This document shows positions 62,071-64,000 of a stretch of DNA of 64,000 nt, one piece after another; the stretch's first letter is position 1; every line of letters starts with the position of its first letter. The notes beneath the pieces were generated by a model. That model saw nothing but the letters and a program-made list of their open reading frames with translations, did not search any database and was not told the origin of the DNA. The position numbers and the translations under genes were made by a program. Origin of the DNA: CAYWXK01 sp964462515 (lineage in GTDB: Bacteria > Planctomycetota > Phycisphaerae > Sedimentisphaerales > Anaerobacaceae); assembly GCA_964462515.1 (NCBI GenBank), contig CAYWXK010000009.1, positions 38,667 to 102,666 on the forward strand, in the 5' to 3' direction.

Positions 62071-63021
62071 ATGGAAAAGAAAATTCTTGGCTCGGTAATT
62101 TGGGTTCTGGCAGCAGCGACATTGATACTCGTTCTTTGCGATTATTCCTTCTCTGCTGCTCAAAATGTCCCTGTGTCTGAAGAGGGCAAACTGCGGATTA
62201 TCGTTTTTGGTGCGCATCCGGACGACTGTGAAATCAGAGCCGGAGGAGTCGCTGCAATGTGGGCCGCACAGGGCCACAAGGTCAAATTTGTTTCAACAAC
62301 CAACGGCGATATAGGCCACGCTACGATGGCTGGTGGGCCTCTGGCCAAACGCCGAACAGAAGAGGTCAAAAAAGCTGCTAAGATTCTTGGCATCGAGACT
62401 GAAGTCCTCGACATTCACGATGGTGAGCTTATGCCAACGCTTGAAAACCGCAAGACCTTCGTCCGCCTCATCCGCGAATGGAAAGCTGACATCGTGATTG
62501 GTCACCGGCCAAATGACTATCATCCGGACCATCGATACACAGGCATACTAATGCAGGACGCAGCGTTTATGGTTACCGTTGCGCACTTTTGCCCTGACGT
62601 GCCGCAGTTGGCCAAAAACCCCGTGTTTTTATACCTTGTGGACAATTTCCAGAAGCCCCAGCCGTTTGAGCCGGGCGTCGTTGTAGAAATTGATGATGTC
62701 CTTGAAAAGAAAGCAAATGCGCTCTGGTGCATCGAATCGCAGATTGAGTCGCTGTGGGCAACAGGTAATTTTGAGAAGGTTGTCCCCGTCCCGCAGGAGC
62801 CTGCTGCTCGCGAAGAGCGCCGTCAGGAAGTTTTTCGGCGATTTGCTGCAAGAGATGAGGCAACCGCCAGTAAGTTCCGGGCAAAGTTAATTGAGCTTTA
62901 CGGCCAGGAAAGAGGGCAAAAGACTCGCTATGCTGAGGCGTTCGAGCTGTGCGAATATGGCCGCCGGCCCTCCATAGACGAACTCAAGCAGCTATTCCCA
63001 TTCTTCACAAGCAAGGATTAA
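62071..63021 (+). CDS. PIG-L family deacetylase, secreted
   Basis: 316 residues with an N-terminal membrane anchor or signal (GSVIWVLAAATLILVLCDYS). The zinc site of N-acetylglucosaminyl-type deacetylases is intact: GAHPDDCE with H49 and D52, and HPDH with H151 and H154. Typical substrates are N-acetylglucosamine conjugates, including those in mycothiol, bacillithiol and GPI synthesis; a secreted form would act on extracellular or periplasmic sugars. RHELA-like C-terminus YGQERGQKTRYAEAFELCEY is common in the planctomycete group. Immediately after its stop lies the duplicate stub of asnS, so it appears to be inserted cargo. Confidence 0.9.
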   Translation: MEKKILGSVIWVLAAATLILVLCDYSFSAAQNVPVSEEGKLRIIVFGAHPDDCEIRAGGVAAMWAAQGHKVKFVSTTNGDIGHATMAGGPLAKRRTEEVKKAAKILGIETEVLDIHDGELMPTLENRKTFVRLIREWKADIVIGHRPNDYHPDHRYTGILMQDAAFMVTVAHFCPDVPQLAKNPVFLYLVDNFQKPQPFEPGVVVEIDDVLEKKANALWCIESQIESLWATGNFEKVVPVPQEPAAREERRQEVFRRFAARDEATASKFRAKLIELYGQERGQKTRYAEAFELCEYGRRPSIDELKQLFPFFTSKD

Positions 63022-63025
63022 GCTA

Positions 63026-63097
63026 TGGATAACCGGCGAAAAGCACATCAGGCAGTGCATCGCCTTTCCCAGAATGATGGACAAGGTCTAAATCTAA
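63026..63097 (+). pseudogene. degenerate copy of the 3' end of asnS
   Basis: The frame reads WITGEKHIRQCIAFPRMMDK then V-stop-I-stop. It matches the end of asnS (61803-61874) codon for codon through the stop: WITGEKHIRQCIAFPRMMDK then IYI. Of the first 20 codons, five differ, all silent (CGA/AGG, ATT/ATC, GCT/GCC, TTC/TTT, CCA/CCC); then I to V and TAC to TAA. It begins 5 bases after the PIG-L stop. This is the leftover end of a second, formerly functional asparaginyl-tRNA synthetase gene. Confidence 0.85.
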
Positions 63098-63124
63098 TTC
63101 CTGGTAAAGGCCCTATGAATCCTA

Positions 63125-63529
63125 CTATGAAAAAATCGCAGGGCAGACCGATTTAACCCATTCATAAACTTCAGCAGCAGCTCTTCTTGCTTCCGCAGCA
63201 TCTTGACCTGTGGGCATAAAGTAATCATCAGGGTATCGTATTTCCACAGCATACGGGGCAAGTAAAGCGAGCGTATCGCGCAATCTTTCAGCTTCAGGGT
63301 CGAGCTGAAGAATCTGCTCGAGCAGCAGGAAAAGGTCATGAGTAATCGGGTAAGGCTTCTGATTGGCTATCAAATATGCCTTGAGTATTTTTTCTACTGC
63401 CTGCTGGCAATGAAAGCATACCGTATCGAAGGGAATATTTTTGGATTTAAGATTGTTATCCGCGTTTAGCAGGTCACTGTCAGCTTTAGCCACCCATTGT
63501 CTTGCTGTTTCAATTTCGCCCTTTGGCAT
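63125..63529 (-). CDS. HEPN domain protein of an MNT/HEPN pair
   Basis: 134 residues from the ATG at 63529; a longer start at 63565 is less likely because AAGGGAAG lies 7-14 bases before 63529. HEPN helices are clear (ETARQWVAKADSDLLNADNN, FHCQQAVEKILKAYLIANQK, EARRAAAEVYEWVKSV). The RNase motif R-x4-6-H of many HEPN toxins is missing; the only nearby word is RYPDDYF, as in the COG2250-type HEPN proteins. It probably lacks RNase activity or uses another chemistry. It overlaps the nucleotidyltransferase gene by 20 bases. Confidence 0.85.
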   Translation of the reverse strand: MPKGEIETARQWVAKADSDLLNADNNLKSKNIPFDTVCFHCQQAVEKILKAYLIANQKPYPITHDLFLLLEQILQLDPEAERLRDTLALLAPYAVEIRYPDDYFMPTGQDAAEARRAAAEVYEWVKSVCPAIFS

Positions 63530-63833
63530 AAACTGTCTTCCCTTCACGCAGTACCGTTGAAACAAACGACTGTGATATCTTACGGCCTCTTTCTATTTCC
63601 GCTGGTGTATAAACCAGGATATCCATCCCAAATGGATATGGTTTGAAGAGTTTGTAAATCTCCCGGCTGCGCTTGAACCGAGGAAGCTTGCTTTCCGCTA
63701 TAACCAAAAAATCAACATCGCTGTTTTCATTAGCGTTGCCTCTGGCATAAGAACCAAACAGAATAACAGCATCAGCGTTCGCATTACCGCCGATACGTTT
63801 CGCAACCTCTTCTATATTAGCCATATCAACCAT
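63510..63833 (-). CDS. MNT-type nucleotidyltransferase of a HEPN/MNT pair
   Basis: 107 residues (or 104 from the second Met at 63824). The minimal nucleotidyltransferase motif is complete: ILFGSYARG then NANENSDVDFLVI, with the paired acids D-x-D that bind metal, and FGMDILVYTPAEI for the third strand. In the best-studied HEPN/MNT systems this protein adds AMP to the HEPN partner and so silences it. Being first in the operon, overlapping the HEPN gene, fits. No Shine-Dalgarno sequence was seen. The following 167 bases up to the window end contain nothing I can support. Confidence 0.88.
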   Translation of the reverse strand: MVDMANIEEVAKRIGGNANADAVILFGSYARGNANENSDVDFLVIAESKLPRFKRSREIYKLFKPYPFGMDILVYTPAEIERGRKISQSFVSTVLREGKTVYAKGRN

Positions 63834-64000
63834 ACTGGTAGAATAATATAGATTACCGGATACTTCAACGTTTTTTTCTGGCGATTTACCCTTTTTGAAT
63901 GGACTTTAGCTGTAAAAAGTGAAGGATTTTATCGTGGACATGAATTCAGACATAACATAAAATCACCACAAGATTTTGCTTATGTCGAATAAGACGCCGT

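Noticed and set aside
63981..64000. Possible gene start at the window edge (ATGTCGAATAAG)
   Set aside because: No ribosome-binding site and too few codons to judge.
1..64000. tRNA, rRNA, integrase, transposase or riboswitch genes
   Set aside because: Both strands were read for the T-loop GTTCGA-type core and for recombinase motifs; no convincing candidate was found.

Overview
The window looks like a chromosomal stretch from a Planctomycetota bacterium, most likely of the Phycisphaerae/Sedimentisphaerales type. This is inferred from gene content, not from a marker tree. The signs are an anaerobe-style V-type ATPase, secreted carbohydrate-active enzymes, Tat-exported oxidoreductases, prepilin-type proteins, many large lipoproteins and secreted proteins without a clear family, and C-terminal dockerin-like calcium-binding tails. 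Base composition is moderate. No rRNA, tRNA, CRISPR array, insertion sequence or integrase was seen.

Layout. 1-6.4 kb (minus): V-type ATPase operon in the order H-I-K-E-C-F-A, with A cut by the window edge; the membrane ring subunit has every sodium ligand known from Enterococcus NtpK. 6.5-10 kb (minus): malate dehydrogenase and a GH127-like lipoprotein glycosidase. 10.3-12 kb: a small lipoprotein and a secreted FG-GAP repeat protein. 12.3-15.1 kb (minus): cytochrome c maturation operon ccmE-A-B-C-D, including a 38-residue CcmD; CcmE is the Cys/Tyr (CxxxY) variant. 15.2-20.4 kb (plus): an FHA-GAF protein, then a 1.3-kilo-residue GH2 beta-galactosidase whose dockerin-like tail is out of frame. 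20.4-28.8 kb (minus): lipoprotein, prepilin-type protein, HEAT-repeat protein, Tat-exported Gfo/Idh/MocA oxidoreductase and a GH20-like protein. 28.9-33.8 kb (minus): a Gld-type ABC exporter (ATPase, permease, GldG-like, DUF4340). 34-42.2 kb: DUF362 protein, secreted beta-helix protein, and a three-gene secreted set (VIT-VWA, unknown, Tat alkaline-phosphatase-superfamily). 42.4-53 kb (plus, mostly housekeeping): YafK-like L,D-transpeptidase, rpmA, obgE, coaX, an MnmE-like GTPase and mutS, interrupted by a dockerin-like protein, a putative metallopeptidase lipoprotein, a nucleotidyltransferase pair and a RelE/ParE-type toxin pair. 53-64 kb: Fic/Doc pair, glyS, a DUF4238 protein, yhcH, two paralogous membrane proteins, asnS, a PIG-L deacetylase and a HEPN/MNT pair.

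The most unusual signal is a repeated architecture. Three accessory genes (GH2, DUF4238, PIG-L) are each followed, within a few bases to about 30 bases of their own (or ancestral) stop codon, by the broken 3' end of another gene. In two cases the stub matches the 3' end of the intact gene just upstream of the accessory gene (FHA-GAF before GH2; asnS before PIG-L). In the third the stub belongs to the family of the membrane paralogs downstream. This resembles gene cargo recombining into the 3' ends of host genes, but no recombinase is visible.

Regulatory sites that could be read directly include near-consensus sigma70-type promoters before rpmA, the FHA gene, a large lipoprotein gene and the toxin-antitoxin pair (with a palindromic operator inside the promoter spacer). 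A promoter before mutS is placed so that the mRNA should be nearly leaderless.
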